DNA of 64,000 bases, taken from NCBI GenBank assembly GCA_016721115.1, contig JADKIW010000001.1, positions 4,603,501 to 4,667,500 of the forward strand, read 5' to 3'. Shown piece after piece: positions 1-8,607 of the stretch. Each line of letters opens with the position of its first letter. The stretch's first letter is position 1. Under the pieces are notes generated by a model. The model searched no databases and was not told where the DNA came from. It was given only the letters and a program-made list of their open reading frames with translations. The position numbers and the translations under genes are program-made. Origin of the DNA: Candidatus Defluviilinea proxima. Its GTDB lineage: Bacteria; Chloroflexota; Anaerolineae; Anaerolineales; Villigracilaceae.

Positions 1-1
1 G

Positions 2-2551
2 TGGGAACAGCAAGTTACCGCCATCAAATCAGTTGAGAAGAAGGCTGGTAAGAAGTTCGGTGACCCCACCAATCCTCTGCTCGTCTCCTGCCGCTCCGGC
101 GCCAAATTCTCAATGCCCGGCATGATGAACACCATCCTCAACATTGGTCTCAATGACAAGGTTGTGGATGGCATGATCGCGACGACCAACAACCCCCGCT
201 TCGTGTGGGACTTGTATCGCCGCCTCGTTGAAATGTTCGGCACCACCGTGTTCGACCTCGATGATGAAGTCTTTGAACACCCAATGGCTGAATACAAAGC
301 CAGCAAGGGCTACAAAGTTGATACCGAAATGACCGGCGATGACTGGAAAGCTTTGGTCTCGACCTTCAAGGAAGTTTTCAAGAAGCACGTTGGTTACGAT
401 TTCCCCCAAGACGTTTACAAACAACTTGAGTTGGCAACAGAGGCAGTTTTCCGATCCTGGAGTGGAAAGCGCGCTGTGGACTATCGCCGCGCCACTGGCA
501 TCTCCGATAGCCTCGGAACCGCTGTCAACATCCAGACCATGGTGTTCGGTAACACTGGTAACGACTCCGGCACAGGCGTAGCGTTCACCCGCAACCCGTC
601 CACCGGTGATCAGAAGATGATGGGCGAATACCTTTTGAATGCCCAAGGCGAAGACGTTGTGGCTGGTATCCGCAATGCTGACCCAATCGAACACCTCGTC
701 AAGAGCATGCCCACCGTCTACAAGCAGTTCATGGGCATCACCAAGAAACTTGAGAAGCACTATCAGGACATGCAGGATGTTGAGTTCACCATTGAACGCG
801 GCAAACTGTGGATGCTCCAGACCCGTAACGGAAAGCGCACCGCCAAGGCTACAGTGAAGATCGCTGTGGATATGGCCAAAGAAAAGCTCATTTCGAAGGA
901 AGAAGCGATCCTACGTGTAACTCCTGAAAATGTAGACTCCCTGCTTCACCCGCAGTTCAACGAATCCGCGATGAAGAAGGCCGAGAATGAAGGTGCTTAC
1001 TTTGCCAAGGGTGTGAATGCTTCCCCCGGCGCGGCCGTTGGTCAGGCTTATTTCGATGCCGACACCGCTGAAAGAATGGCAAAGGAAGAAAAGCAACAGA
1101 CCATTATGGTGCGTCCATTCACCAAGCCCGATGATGTTCACGGTATGATCGCCTCACAAGGCGTGCTCACCAGTGAAGGTGGCGCCACCTCCCATGCGGC
1201 AGTGGTTGCCCGCCAGTTCGGTATCCCGTGCGTGGTTGGTGCCTCCGCGATCAAGATCGATCTTGAGAAACGCGTCATGGTTGCTGGCGATGTCACCATT
1301 CAGGAAGGCGAATGGATTTCTGTGGACGGCAACACCGGTAAAGTGTTCAAAGGCAAGATCCCCACATCTGCTCCTTCCCTCGAAGAACAGACCGACCTGC
1401 TCACCCTCTTGACTTGGGCTGATGAAATTTGCGCTCGCAAAGACATCCGCAAAGCCCCCAAGGGTTGGCCGACACGTGGTCTGCAAGTTTGGGCCAATGC
1501 CGATTACCCGAAGGATGCACAACGCGCCCGCTCCTATGGAGCCAAGGGTATCGGTCTCTGCCGCACCGAGCACATGTTCTTCGAACCCGAACGCTTGCCC
1601 ATCGTTCAGCGCATGATCCTTGCCGGACCCGGCGAAGTGCGTAACAACGCCCTCAATGAACTGCTCCCCTACCAGCGCAAGGACTTCGACGGTCTCTTTG
1701 AAGCGATGGACGGCTACCCCGTTATCATCCGCTTGATCGACCCGCCTCTGCATGAGTTCATGCCCGATGAAGAGAAACTTCTCGAAGAAGTGATCACCAT
1801 GCGCGTGAAGGGTGAAACCGCTGGCTTGGACGAAAAAGAACACCTTCTCGCCGCCATCAAGGGACTTCACGAATCGAACCCGATGATGGGTCTGCGTGGC
1901 GTCCGCTTGAGCATCTCCATCCCTGAGATCGTGGAAATGCAAGTCCGCGCCATCTTCGAAGCCGCGGCTGACTGCACACTGCGCAAGATCGTGGTCAAAC
2001 CCGAAGTCATGATCCCGCTCACCGGCACCGTCAAGGAATTGGAATGGATCCAACCGAGACTCGAACGCATCGCCAAAGCGGTCATGGAAGAGAAGAAGGT
2101 TAAGTTTGAATACAAGTTCGGTACGATGGTCGAGATCCCGCGCGCGGCTGTGACAGCTGGTGAAGTTGCCACCCACGCCGAGTTCTTCTCCTTCGGTACG
2201 AATGACCTGACCCAGATGACCTACGGTTACTCACGCGATGATGCAGAACGCAACTTCTTGATCACCTATCAGGAACAGGGCATCCTCGAGAAGAATCCGT
2301 TCCAGACCCTCGACCGTGGTGGCGTTGGCAAGCTCATGCAAATGGCTATTGCCGATGGTCGCAAGACCCGCCCGAACCTCGAAGTGGGTATCTGTGGTGA
2401 ACACGGTGGTGACCCCGACTCCATCGAGTGGTGTCACTTGATCGGTAACAACTACGTTTCCTGCTCGCCGTTCCGCGTACCCGTGGCTCGTCTCGCGGCC
2501 GCGCACTCCGCTTTGAAGCACAGCGGCAAGGCTATTGCAGAAGACAAGTAA
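2..2551 (+). CDS. ppdK: pyruvate, phosphate dikinase (5' end outside window)
   Basis: Interconverts pyruvate, ATP and phosphate with phosphoenolpyruvate, AMP and pyrophosphate in the cytoplasm. The frame is open from base 2 and gives 849 residues; the family is about 870-890 residues, so only some 20-40 N-terminal residues are missing. Visible hallmarks are the ATP-grasp part near the start (SCRSGAKFSMPGMMNT), the phosphohistidine swivelling domain motif GGATSHAAVVAR (His codon at about 1193) and the C-terminal TIM-barrel motif GICGEHGGDPDS with the catalytic Cys. The ATG at 113 is internal. A strong terminator follows, so it is the last gene of its transcript. Confidence 0.96.
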   Translation, partial: WEQQVTAIKSVEKKAGKKFGDPTNPLLVSCRSGAKFSMPGMMNTILNIGLNDKVVDGMIATTNNPRFVWDLYRRLVEMFGTTVFDLDDEVFEHPMAEYKASKGYKVDTEMTGDDWKALVSTFKEVFKKHVGYDFPQDVYKQLELATEAVFRSWSGKRAVDYRRATGISDSLGTAVNIQTMVFGNTGNDSGTGVAFTRNPSTGDQKMMGEYLLNAQGEDVVAGIRNADPIEHLVKSMPTVYKQFMGITKKLEKHYQDMQDVEFTIERGKLWMLQTRNGKRTAKATVKIAVDMAKEKLISKEEAILRVTPENVDSLLHPQFNESAMKKAENEGAYFAKGVNASPGAAVGQAYFDADTAERMAKEEKQQTIMVRPFTKPDDVHGMIASQGVLTSEGGATSHAAVVARQFGIPCVVGASAIKIDLEKRVMVAGDVTIQEGEWISVDGNTGKVFKGKIPTSAPSLEEQTDLLTLLTWADEICARKDIRKAPKGWPTRGLQVWANADYPKDAQRARSYGAKGIGLCRTEHMFFEPERLPIVQRMILAGPGEVRNNALNELLPYQRKDFDGLFEAMDGYPVIIRLIDPPLHEFMPDEEKLLEEVITMRVKGETAGLDEKEHLLAAIKGLHESNPMMGLRGVRLSISIPEIVEMQVRAIFEAAADCTLRKIVVKPEVMIPLTGTVKELEWIQPRLERIAKAVMEEKKVKFEYKFGTMVEIPRAAVTAGEVATHAEFFSFGTNDLTQMTYGYSRDDAERNFLITYQEQGILEKNPFQTLDRGGVGKLMQMAIADGRKTRPNLEVGICGEHGGDPDSIEWCHLIGNNYVSCSPFRVPVARLAAAHSALKHSGKAIAEDK

Positions 2552-2576
2552 AAGTTAGATAGAAGGTAATTAGAAA

Positions 2577-2604
2577 GCGGACACACAAATGTGTGTCCGC
2601 TTTT
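2577..2604 (+). terminator. Rho-independent terminator of ppdK
   Basis: A perfect 10-bp stem (GCGGACACAC / GTGTGTCCGC) with an AAAT loop is followed by TTTT, 26 nt after the ppdK stop. Confidence 0.9.
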
Positions 2605-2679
2605 GATTCGGGGAGAAAAAAACAATTCGAAACAGAGTCAAGTATCGGTTAAGAATGAAGCGGGGCTTACATCCTTTTG

Positions 2680-3105
2680 CTATCCCAGTGCGCCGATGAT
2701 CGCTCCCATAACAACGAAGGTGACGAGGTGATTTCCTGCCTCAAGCGCCCAAGCCAGCAAACGATCTGCAAATAATTTATTTGTCAAACTTGAAGTGGCA
2801 ACAAATCCAAGCCAAAGCAAAAACCCTGCCGTTGCACCGGAGACAAGCGACACGCCTCCCGTCAGGCTACCCATCGCATGAATCAAGAGAGACAAAAAGA
2901 CCGCCTGAACGAAAGAAGAAAATATAATGAGGCCCCAAACCAACCCCATGCTGAGGGATGACTTACTGGCATCTTCACCCTCTTTGCCGACAGCTTTCCA
3001 CCAGATGGGAAAAAAGGTTTTCGGGTTAAACCAGACCGAACCGATCACCATGCTTGCAACCACGCTCAAAACAACAGCCAACCAATTGATAGAACTAAAG
3101 TCCAT
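2680..3105 (-). CDS. DUF1761-type small membrane protein
   Basis: About 141 residues with four predicted hydrophobic segments, starting MDFSSINWLAVVLSVVAS and continuing VIGSVWFNPKTFFPIWW, which is the typical N-terminus of DUF1761 integral membrane proteins. No biochemical function is known for the family. The start is set at 3105 because GGAGG lies 5 nt upstream; the frame stays open further upstream but that part lacks a ribosome site and membrane character. It lies 80 nt downstream of the cystathionine beta-synthase start side, on the same strand, and could be read through from it. Confidence 0.75.
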   Translation of the reverse strand: MDFSSINWLAVVLSVVASMVIGSVWFNPKTFFPIWWKAVGKEGEDASKSSLSMGLVWGLIIFSSFVQAVFLSLLIHAMGSLTGGVSLVSGATAGFLLWLGFVATSSLTNKLFADRLLAWALEAGNHLVTFVVMGAIIGALG

Positions 3106-3185
3106 TTCAGCCTCCATTGATAAAGTTAGTTGATATTCTTCAACTCTCGAGACATTATAACAGAACACTTGTTCTAGTAAAAGGA

Positions 3186-4595
3186 CTATATTTTCCCGGC
3201 GACATAATCGAGCACATCGATCTTTGTCAGGATGCCGGTCGGTTTGCTGTTTTCTACAACAACAAGCGCGTACCCTGATTTCAAAGAATTCATCGCATCT
3301 TCAAGGGACGTTTCAGGCGGAAAGACCGAGTCCGCGTTTTGGACAAGCGGGTCAATGGACTCGTCGTTGCTATGATCGTGTTCTTCAAGCATATGATTGA
3401 GCATGTCCACTTCCTCGATCAGGCCGACCAGCGTGCCGTCTTTGCCGACGACGGGCATTTGCGAGACACTGTATTGATGCATCATCGAAACGACCTTGCG
3501 CATCGAGTCGCCGAGTTGGGCGGTGTATAACATTTTGTTGGGCTTGGCGATCAAGAGGTCGCTGAGGGTCATCTCGCCAAACTCCATCGAGAGGAAACCG
3601 AACTCGCGCATCCATTTATCGTCATAGAATTTTGAGAGGTAACGCGAGCCCGAATCGGGAAGGATGACAACGGGCAAACGATCTGCGGGCAACCTGCGGC
3701 AATACTTGATCGCGCCCGCAATCGCGGATCCTGATGAACCGCCTGCGAAGATACCCTCCTGCCGCACGAGTTGACGCGCCCACAAAAAGGACTCGCGGTC
3801 ACTCGCACGCTCAATCGCATCTACAACGGAAAGGTCAGTCGCCGTCGGCAGAAAGTCCTCGCCAATACCTTCGACCTTATATGTTTTCGGGTATGCACCA
3901 TCGGGGATCTTGCCCTTGTTCTGCCAGATCTCGGTCAGGATCGAACCTTCGATATCCACGCCCACGATCTTGATATTCGGATTTTTGGACTTGAGATACC
4001 GCCCCACCCCAGAGATCGTCCCGCCGGTGCCCATGCCGATGATGACATCGGTCAGACGCCCATCGGTCTGGTCCCACAACTCAGGGCCGGTCGTCAGCTC
4101 ATGCGTTTTTGGGTTATCGGGGTTGTGATATTGATTCGCCAGTATGGCATTTGGCACTTCACGAGCGAACTTCTTTGCCACTTCATAATAAGAACGTGGA
4201 TCATCAGGCTCGACAGCCGTCGGTGTGATGACAACCTTTGCCCCATAGGCGCGCAATAACAAAATCTTCTCATTGCTCATCTTATCAGGCATGACGAAGA
4301 TGGTCTTGTATCCTTTGAGCGCCGCCGCAATGGCAAGACCTACGCCCGTGTTGCCCGATGTCGCTTCAACAATTGTCCCGCCCGGTTTGAGTTCTCCCCG
4401 CTTCTCAGCCTGTTCAATAATAAACGCCCCTACCCGGTCCTTGACCGAACCGCCCGGGTTCATCAACTCCAATTTTGCATACAGTGGACAAGGCAGGTCG
4501 CGCCCAATTCGTTTCAGCCGCACGAGCGGCGTATTCCCCATCGCACCCAACACGTTATCGTACACACGCTTTTCGGAAGATACTGGTAATCCCAT
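3186..4595 (-). CDS. cystathionine beta-synthase (PLP enzyme with CBS-domain pair)
   Basis: Condenses serine (or an activated serine) with homocysteine; the fold is PLP fold-type II. The 469-residue protein has the catalytic core at about residues 8-320, with the PLP-lysine motif NPGGSVKDR (Lys52), SGNTG (80-84) and the glycine-rich GMGTGGTISG loop, followed by two CBS domains at about 345-469 (Bateman module, usually an adenosyl-ligand sensor). The N-terminal heme domain of animal enzymes is absent. Start at 4595 is supported by GGAGAGAG just upstream; an in-frame extension to 4736 would run across the preceding gene's terminator. It lies directly downstream of the sulfur-carrier operon, which fits a role in transsulfuration; a cysteine synthase activity cannot be excluded. 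Confidence 0.9.
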   Translation of the reverse strand: MGLPVSSEKRVYDNVLGAMGNTPLVRLKRIGRDLPCPLYAKLELMNPGGSVKDRVGAFIIEQAEKRGELKPGGTIVEATSGNTGVGLAIAAALKGYKTIFVMPDKMSNEKILLLRAYGAKVVITPTAVEPDDPRSYYEVAKKFAREVPNAILANQYHNPDNPKTHELTTGPELWDQTDGRLTDVIIGMGTGGTISGVGRYLKSKNPNIKIVGVDIEGSILTEIWQNKGKIPDGAYPKTYKVEGIGEDFLPTATDLSVVDAIERASDRESFLWARQLVRQEGIFAGGSSGSAIAGAIKYCRRLPADRLPVVILPDSGSRYLSKFYDDKWMREFGFLSMEFGEMTLSDLLIAKPNKMLYTAQLGDSMRKVVSMMHQYSVSQMPVVGKDGTLVGLIEEVDMLNHMLEEHDHSNDESIDPLVQNADSVFPPETSLEDAMNSLKSGYALVVVENSKPTGILTKIDVLDYVAGKI

Positions 4596-4636
4596 TCTCT
4601 CTCCTTTTGGTGAAGTAGAGATATTGTACCGCCAAT

Positions 4637-4673
4637 AAAAAGAACTCCGAGTTTTTGAAAAACTCGGAGTTCT
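4637..4673 (-). terminator. terminator of the moeZ-like gene
   Basis: A 16-bp inverted repeat (arms 4641-4656 and 4658-4673, core CTCCGAGTT/AACTCGGAG) is followed on the minus strand by a T-rich stretch, between the MoeZ-like stop and the cystathionine beta-synthase start. It separates the two units, at least partly. Confidence 0.75.
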
Positions 4674-4692
4674 CGTCATACAAAATACAGGC

Positions 4693-5847
4693 CTAATATA
4701 GCGGCAAACTCGTATCCACTTCTTCGGCCCATGCATTGATTCCGCCTTTGAGGTTCTTCATCTTCTTAAAGCCTGCGCTTGAAAGGATCTCGATCGCGCG
4801 GGCGGAACGGGAACCACGTTTACAGAAGACGATCATCTCTTCGGCCGAGTCCAGTTCGGACATGCGTTGGGCAACTTCACCGAGAGGGATGTTCTTCGCA
4901 CCTTTGATGGCGGAGATCTCCAATTCGTGAGGTTCACGCACATCGAGCAGGAACAGGTTCGGGGTCCGTTCGAGGCGGGCTTGCATCTCCTGTGGCGTGA
5001 TATCCCAGCCAACACCAGCGGAGGTATCATCCGCATTGTGACCGGGGACTCCACAGAACTCTTCGTAATCGATCAACTCTTTGATATCGGCGTTGGGTCC
5101 GCATACACGGCAGTTGGGATTCTTCTTGAGTTTGACAAAGTCAAAGCTCATGTCGAGCGCATTGTATAACAACAGTTTGCCGATGAGCGGTTCACCGATG
5201 CCCAGCAGAACCTTGATGGCTTCCGTGGCTTGGAGCGTGCCAACCGTGCCGGGCAGAACGCCAAGCACACCACCCTCCGCGCACGAAGGAACGAGGCCCG
5301 GAGGAGGCGGTTCGGGGAAGAGACAGCGATAGCACGGACCTTCCTTGGCGTAGAAGACGCTCACCTGCCCATCGAAGCGGAAGATGGATCCGTAGATGTT
5401 GGGCTTGCCAAGAAAAACAGCGACATCGTTGGTGAGGTAACGGGTCGGAAAGTTATCGGTGCCGTCAATGATGATGTCATAATCCTTCGCGAGACGAAGC
5501 GCATTTTCGGAAGTGTACGGTTCGTTGTAAACGTCAACTTGAATATCGGGGTTGAGGTCGGTGAGACGTTCGCGAGCGCTATCCACTTTCAACTTGCCGA
5601 TGGTGGATGTACCGTGAATGACCTGTCGTTGCAAGTTGGATGCGTCAACAGTATCGAAATCCACCAAGCCAATGCGGCCGATGCCCGCCGCAGCGAGATA
5701 GAGCGCCACGGGAGAACCAAGTCCGCCGGTGCCGATGACGAGCACAGAGGAGTTCTTGAGTTTGATCTGTCCCTGCAAACCAACTTCGGGCATGAGCAGG
5801 TGGCGCGAGTAGCGCAGGATCTGTTTATGTGAGAGTTCTTCGATCAT
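4693..5847 (-). CDS. MoeB/ThiF-type carrier-protein adenylyltransferase with C-terminal rhodanese (MoeZ-like)
   Basis: Activates the C-terminal Gly of a ubiquitin-like sulfur carrier by adenylation and can load sulfur on it. The 384 residues comprise an E1-like domain (1-250) with the nucleotide loop GTGGLGSPVALYLAAAGIG and the zinc-binding pairs CYRC and CRVC, plus the MoeZ-typical stretch EPPPPGLVPSCAEGG, then a rhodanese domain (about 285-384) with active-site loop FCKRGSRSA. M. tuberculosis MoeZ, of the same architecture, serves CysO and MoaD carriers. Here it follows a ThiS/MoaD-like carrier by 81 nt in a cysteine operon, so CysO thiocarboxylation is the likely job; molybdopterin or thiamin carrier activation is possible too. 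Confidence 0.9.
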   Translation of the reverse strand: MIEELSHKQILRYSRHLLMPEVGLQGQIKLKNSSVLVIGTGGLGSPVALYLAAAGIGRIGLVDFDTVDASNLQRQVIHGTSTIGKLKVDSARERLTDLNPDIQVDVYNEPYTSENALRLAKDYDIIIDGTDNFPTRYLTNDVAVFLGKPNIYGSIFRFDGQVSVFYAKEGPCYRCLFPEPPPPGLVPSCAEGGVLGVLPGTVGTLQATEAIKVLLGIGEPLIGKLLLYNALDMSFDFVKLKKNPNCRVCGPNADIKELIDYEEFCGVPGHNADDTSAGVGWDITPQEMQARLERTPNLFLLDVREPHELEISAIKGAKNIPLGEVAQRMSELDSAEEMIVFCKRGSRSARAIEILSSAGFKKMKNLKGGINAWAEEVDTSLPLY

Positions 5848-5860
5848 AATTTACCTTTTT

Positions 5861-5930
5861 AACCACAAAGGACATCAAGTACACTAAGGAAAGCTTTTAC
5901 ACCTTCGTGACCGTTGTGTCCTTTGTGTTT
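5861..5930. repeat. intergenic imperfect palindrome
   Basis: Outer arms AACCACAAAGGACA (5861-5874) and TGTCCTTTGTGTTT (5917-5930) are near-perfect inverted repeats around a purine-rich middle. It fills the gap between the carrier and MoeZ-like genes and its edge overlaps the carrier stop codon. A relative sits at 6244-6305. It resembles REP-type intergenic elements; function unknown. Confidence 0.6.
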
Positions 5931-6210
5931 AAGAATTTTTTCCGCCCGCAATGGACGGGATCAACATGATGCGGTCACCATCCTTGATGGGTGTATCCAC
6001 GCCCTGCAGGTCTTTGATGTTGCTTTCGCCGACGAACAAGTTCACGAACGGACGCAGGTCGCCGCCTTCGTTGAATAGGTGCGGCTTGATGGCCGGGTAT
6101 TGGGTTGTCAGGTCGTTCAGGGCTTCTGAAATTTTTGCGCCGCTCACAGTCACTTCGCTTTTGCCGCTGGTGTAGGGGCGCAACGGGGTTGGGATTCTCA
6201 ACGTGGTCAT
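5929..6210 (-). CDS. ThiS/MoaD/CysO-like sulfur carrier with a C-terminal extension after Gly-Gly
   Basis: A 93-residue beta-grasp protein. Family signs are the spacing of hydrophobic strands, the segment DLRPFVNLFVGESNIKDLQG, and the end DGDRIMLIPSIAGG. Active carriers end exactly in Gly-Gly, where sulfur is held as thiocarboxylate; this one ends GGKNS, so three residues would have to be removed first. The operon encodes a JAMM protease, and JAMM enzymes are known to trim such tails (QbsD on QbsE) or to release cysteine from CysO (Mec+). The stop codon lies in a repeat, so the tail may instead result from repeat insertion or an indel in the A-rich run. It is followed by the MoeZ-like activating enzyme. 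Confidence 0.85.
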   Translation of the reverse strand: MTTLRIPTPLRPYTSGKSEVTVSGAKISEALNDLTTQYPAIKPHLFNEGGDLRPFVNLFVGESNIKDLQGVDTPIKDGDRIMLIPSIAGGKNS

Positions 6211-6243
6211 GGATTCTATTTTCTCTCGTTTCGTTATTTAATT

Positions 6244-6305
6244 AGCCACAGAGTTCACAAAGACCTTTGAGAAAAAACGCAGAGAACTCTGTGGTCTCTG
6301 TGGCT
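6244..6305. repeat. intergenic nested palindrome
   Basis: Outer arms AGCCACAGAG (6244-6253) and CTCTGTGGCT (6296-6305) are exact inverted repeats, with a second nested pair CCACAGAGTTC (6247-6257) and GAACTCTGTGG (6284-6294). It lies between the dsrE-like and carrier genes and is a relative of 5861-5930. It could act as a transcript-stabilising or processing hairpin inside the operon. Confidence 0.65.
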
Positions 6306-6311
6306 GGAGTT

Positions 6312-6836
6312 CTAGATAAACAATTGTACATCAGCATCAGCGGCATATTCAAGGAACGTTGCCGCGCCACCAATCTCAGCCTGCGGGATGAAATCTTCCT
6401 TTTTGAAGCCGAAGACATCCATCGTCATCTGGCATCCGATCAAACGAACACCCAGGTCAAGAGATGCTTCACGAAGTTCCTCAATGGTGGCAACGCCTTT
6501 GTTCTCAAAGGTCTGCTTCATCAAGGTTGTAGCCAGACTTTCAAAACCAGGCACATTCGCCATCAGCAAGTTGGGCATCGCCCAATTGATATTTTGAAAA
6601 CTTTCGGGGCCAAAGGGCATCTTCATCGGCATGGCCGGGTTACCCAACGGCGAAACCATGGCAGTCAGTTCAGGCTTAAGCAAGGTCAAACCATAAAAGG
6701 TAAAGAAGATACCCACTTCCCAACCCATTGCAGCAGCAGCACTGCCAAGGATAAATGGCGGATACGCCCAGTCCAGAGTCCCTTTGCTGGAGATGAGAGC
6801 AAGTCTCTTCGGCCCATTCGGATTCGATTTAGACAT
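6312..6836 (-). CDS. DsrE/DsrF/DrsH-like (DsrE2-type) sulfur-relay protein
   Basis: 174 residues with the DsrE-like fold. It begins with a Rossmann-like strand (KRLALISSKGTLDWAYPP), has the alanine-rich helix SAAAAMGWEV, and carries the conserved IGCQMTMDVFG motif with the candidate persulfide Cys, characteristic of the DsrE2 group that is often next to tusA and rhodanese genes. It sits 9 nt downstream of the TusA gene in the cysteine operon. The likely role is to pass or hold persulfide sulfur; membrane association, common for DsrE2, is only weakly suggested. The partner is inferred, not shown. Confidence 0.85.
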   Translation of the reverse strand: MSKSNPNGPKRLALISSKGTLDWAYPPFILGSAAAAMGWEVGIFFTFYGLTLLKPELTAMVSPLGNPAMPMKMPFGPESFQNINWAMPNLLMANVPGFESLATTLMKQTFENKGVATIEELREASLDLGVRLIGCQMTMDVFGFKKEDFIPQAEIGGAATFLEYAADADVQLFI

Positions 6837-6845
6837 ACATCTCTC

Positions 6846-7091
6846 CTAGGCCTTCTTCAAAAAGAAAATGAACTTTTCGCCTTCAGTGGTCGAAAGCAAC
6901 AATTCGTTGCCGGTCTGGCGACTCCACGCGGCGATATCCGGTGGCGAGCCTGCATCTGTGGCGATCATCTTCAAGATCTGCCCCGATTGCATCTCTCTCA
7001 TGGCTTTTGTTGTTTTTACGATCGGCATTGGGCAAAGCAAGTCTGTGCAATCCAACAAGACGTCTTCTTTGATCACTTCAACATCATTCAT
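6846..7091 (-). CDS. TusA/SirA-family sulfurtransferase
   Basis: 81 residues with the signature LDCTDLLCPMPIVKTTKAM; the Cys of the CPxP motif carries a persulfide in characterised TusA proteins. It lies 15 nt downstream of the JAMM protease gene and 9 nt upstream of the dsrE-like gene, so it is part of the operon. By context it may deliver sulfane sulfur to the carrier/MoeZ-like pair rather than to tRNA thiolation; this is inference. Confidence 0.93.
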   Translation of the reverse strand: MNDVEVIKEDVLLDCTDLLCPMPIVKTTKAMREMQSGQILKMIATDAGSPPDIAAWSRQTGNELLLSTTEGEKFIFFLKKA

Positions 7092-7106
7092 TGTATATCT
7101 CCTGAA

Positions 7107-7517
7107 TTAAATAATTTCTATTTTTTCTTCTTCATACGTGGTGCGGTCTTCCACCAACCGCCACGAACGGTGACTGACTGAACGACCCTCATCCACGCGT
7201 GTAATAATGTACGAGAAAAATGGTTGTGCCCACTCACGGTCATATTCAGATGGCACATTCGGACAATCAGGATGGGAATGAAACACACCGATCAAGTCCA
7301 CGCCCAACTCCATCGCTTTCATTTCAGCCTTCATGTAATCTTCGGGCGTCAGCAAAAAGCGGTTATAGCGCGCTTCTTCTTCACGCGCATTCTCCAATGG
7401 CAAAATGTCCTTCACTTCACCTTCCACGCCGAGCAAAAACCCCGCCCCTTCACCCGGGTATGCACGCTCCACGTGTGCGTTGATCTGTTCGACCAACTGT
7501 TTCGATACAACAAGCAT
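7107..7517 (-). CDS. JAMM/Mov34 metalloprotease, M67 family (Mec+-like)
   Basis: 136 residues with the JAMM zinc motif HSHPDCPNVPSEYDREWA (His-x-His-Pro and Asp ligands) and an upstream Glu in the N-terminal strand region. M. tuberculosis Mec+ hydrolyses cysteine from CysO-cysteine. Its ATG overlaps the stop of the CysM-like gene by one base (TAATG), implying translational coupling and matching the mec-cysO-cysM linkage known from actinobacteria. It could also trim the GGKNS tail of the carrier encoded downstream. The start at 7517 is fixed by that overlap. Confidence 0.92.
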   Translation of the reverse strand: MLVVSKQLVEQINAHVERAYPGEGAGFLLGVEGEVKDILPLENAREEEARYNRFLLTPEDYMKAEMKAMELGVDLIGVFHSHPDCPNVPSEYDREWAQPFFSYIITRVDEGRSVSHRSWRLVEDRTTYEEEKIEII

Positions 7518-8467
7518 TACTTAGCCTCCCACAAAGATTTATCGCTCAGATACTTATAACCAGCATCTGGGAATACCGTAACCACAACACCTTCATCCAA
7601 TTCACTTGCAACTTGAAGCGCAGCGACAGCCGCCGCACCGGACGAGATCCCCACGAACAGACCTTCCTCACGCGCCAGCCTTTTCACCATCCCATGCGCC
7701 GCCTCAGTCTGGACCTCGAGGTTGGTCCCCGCCAATGACTCATCATAAATCCCCGGCTTGATCGCACTAGGCATATGCTTGAGCCCTTCGAGACCGTGGA
7801 ACGGCGCATCGGGTTGGAAGGAAATGATCTTCACGTTGGGTACATTCTCAAGCAAATATCGTCCGGTACCGGTCAACGTACCCGAGGTACCGAGGCCCGC
7901 AACGAAATGCGTTACCTGTCCATTCGTTTGATAGACGATCTCAGGTCCTGTGGACTTGTAATGCGCGCCCCAATTGGCCGGATTGTTATATTGATTGGCA
8001 TACCAATACACATCAGGCTCTGCGGCCGCAATTTCACGCGCCTTGAGGATTGCACCATCCGAGCCATCCAGTGGGTCGGTCAATATCAACTCCGCACCCA
8101 ACGCCCGGAGAATAGACATCCGCTCGGGGCTGGCGTTGCCCGGTATCGTGATCGTGACCGGGATTCCCAACACCGCGCCGAATGTGGCATACGAAATGCC
8201 CATGTTGCCGGAGGTTGAGTCAAGCAAACGCTTACCGTTTCCAAGTTCGCCGTTGGCAAGCGCAGTTTGAATGATGTTAAGTGCAGGCCGGTCCTTGACG
8301 GAGCCGCCCGGGTTGAACCATTCAGCTTTGGCAAAGACCCTTACACGAGGAGACAGGCCTGAGGTCACGCGGCGAAGCGGGAGAAGAGGCGTCTCCCCCA
8401 CATGAGAGGCGAGTCCATCCAGAGGAAATGATTTTGATTCAGTGATTCGATAATCCAGTAAAGTCAT
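7517..8467 (-). CDS. cysM: CysM-like PLP-dependent cysteine synthase
   Basis: 316 residues of the fold-type II PLP family, with PLP lysine in NPGGSVKDRP, the phosphate loop STSGNMGIS, and LGTSGTLTGTGRYL. The linkage to a Mec+-like protease and CysO-like carriers points to the CysM type that uses O-phosphoserine (or O-acetylserine) and a thiocarboxylated carrier as sulfur donor; substrate choice cannot be read from the sequence with certainty. It is the first full-length gene of the operon and is preceded by a 200-nt leader with a Cys-containing mini-ORF and a candidate terminator. Confidence 0.88.
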   Translation of the reverse strand: MTLLDYRITESKSFPLDGLASHVGETPLLPLRRVTSGLSPRVRVFAKAEWFNPGGSVKDRPALNIIQTALANGELGNGKRLLDSTSGNMGISYATFGAVLGIPVTITIPGNASPERMSILRALGAELILTDPLDGSDGAILKAREIAAAEPDVYWYANQYNNPANWGAHYKSTGPEIVYQTNGQVTHFVAGLGTSGTLTGTGRYLLENVPNVKIISFQPDAPFHGLEGLKHMPSAIKPGIYDESLAGTNLEVQTEAAHGMVKRLAREEGLFVGISSGAAAVAALQVASELDEGVVVTVFPDAGYKYLSDKSLWEAK

Positions 8468-8504
8468 AGTGTCTCTATTTAAAATAAGCAGTCAACAGAT
8501 AAAC

Positions 8505-8526
8505 AAAAAGACGGCGAACGAGCGCC
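8505..8526 (-). terminator. candidate attenuator terminator in the cysM leader
   Basis: GGCG-CUCGUU-CGCC hairpin (8513-8526), then GUC and a U5 tract (8505-8509), about 40 nt before the cysM start. The stem is short, but can be extended by the alternative pairings AGACGG/CCGUCU or GACGGCG/CGCCGUC. Confidence 0.5.
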
Positions 8527-8607
8527 ACACGTTGCGATTTCTGCACGCGGGGGTCGTCCTACCGTCTGATGAGTCCGTTGACTGCGGGAAAGTATCTCAG
8601 GCGGTGG

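Noticed and set aside
110..760. 216-codon ORF opposite ppdK
   Set aside because: It mirrors a well-supported gene; codon pattern is that of the antisense frame of ppdK.
8566..8591. CTGATGA...GAAA on the plus strand, resembling a hammerhead ribozyme core, with GTC further downstream
   Set aside because: The stem II closing pair would be G-G, the base after GAAA cannot pair with the G of GTC, and stem I does not form; the stretch is better explained as the complement of the cysM leader.
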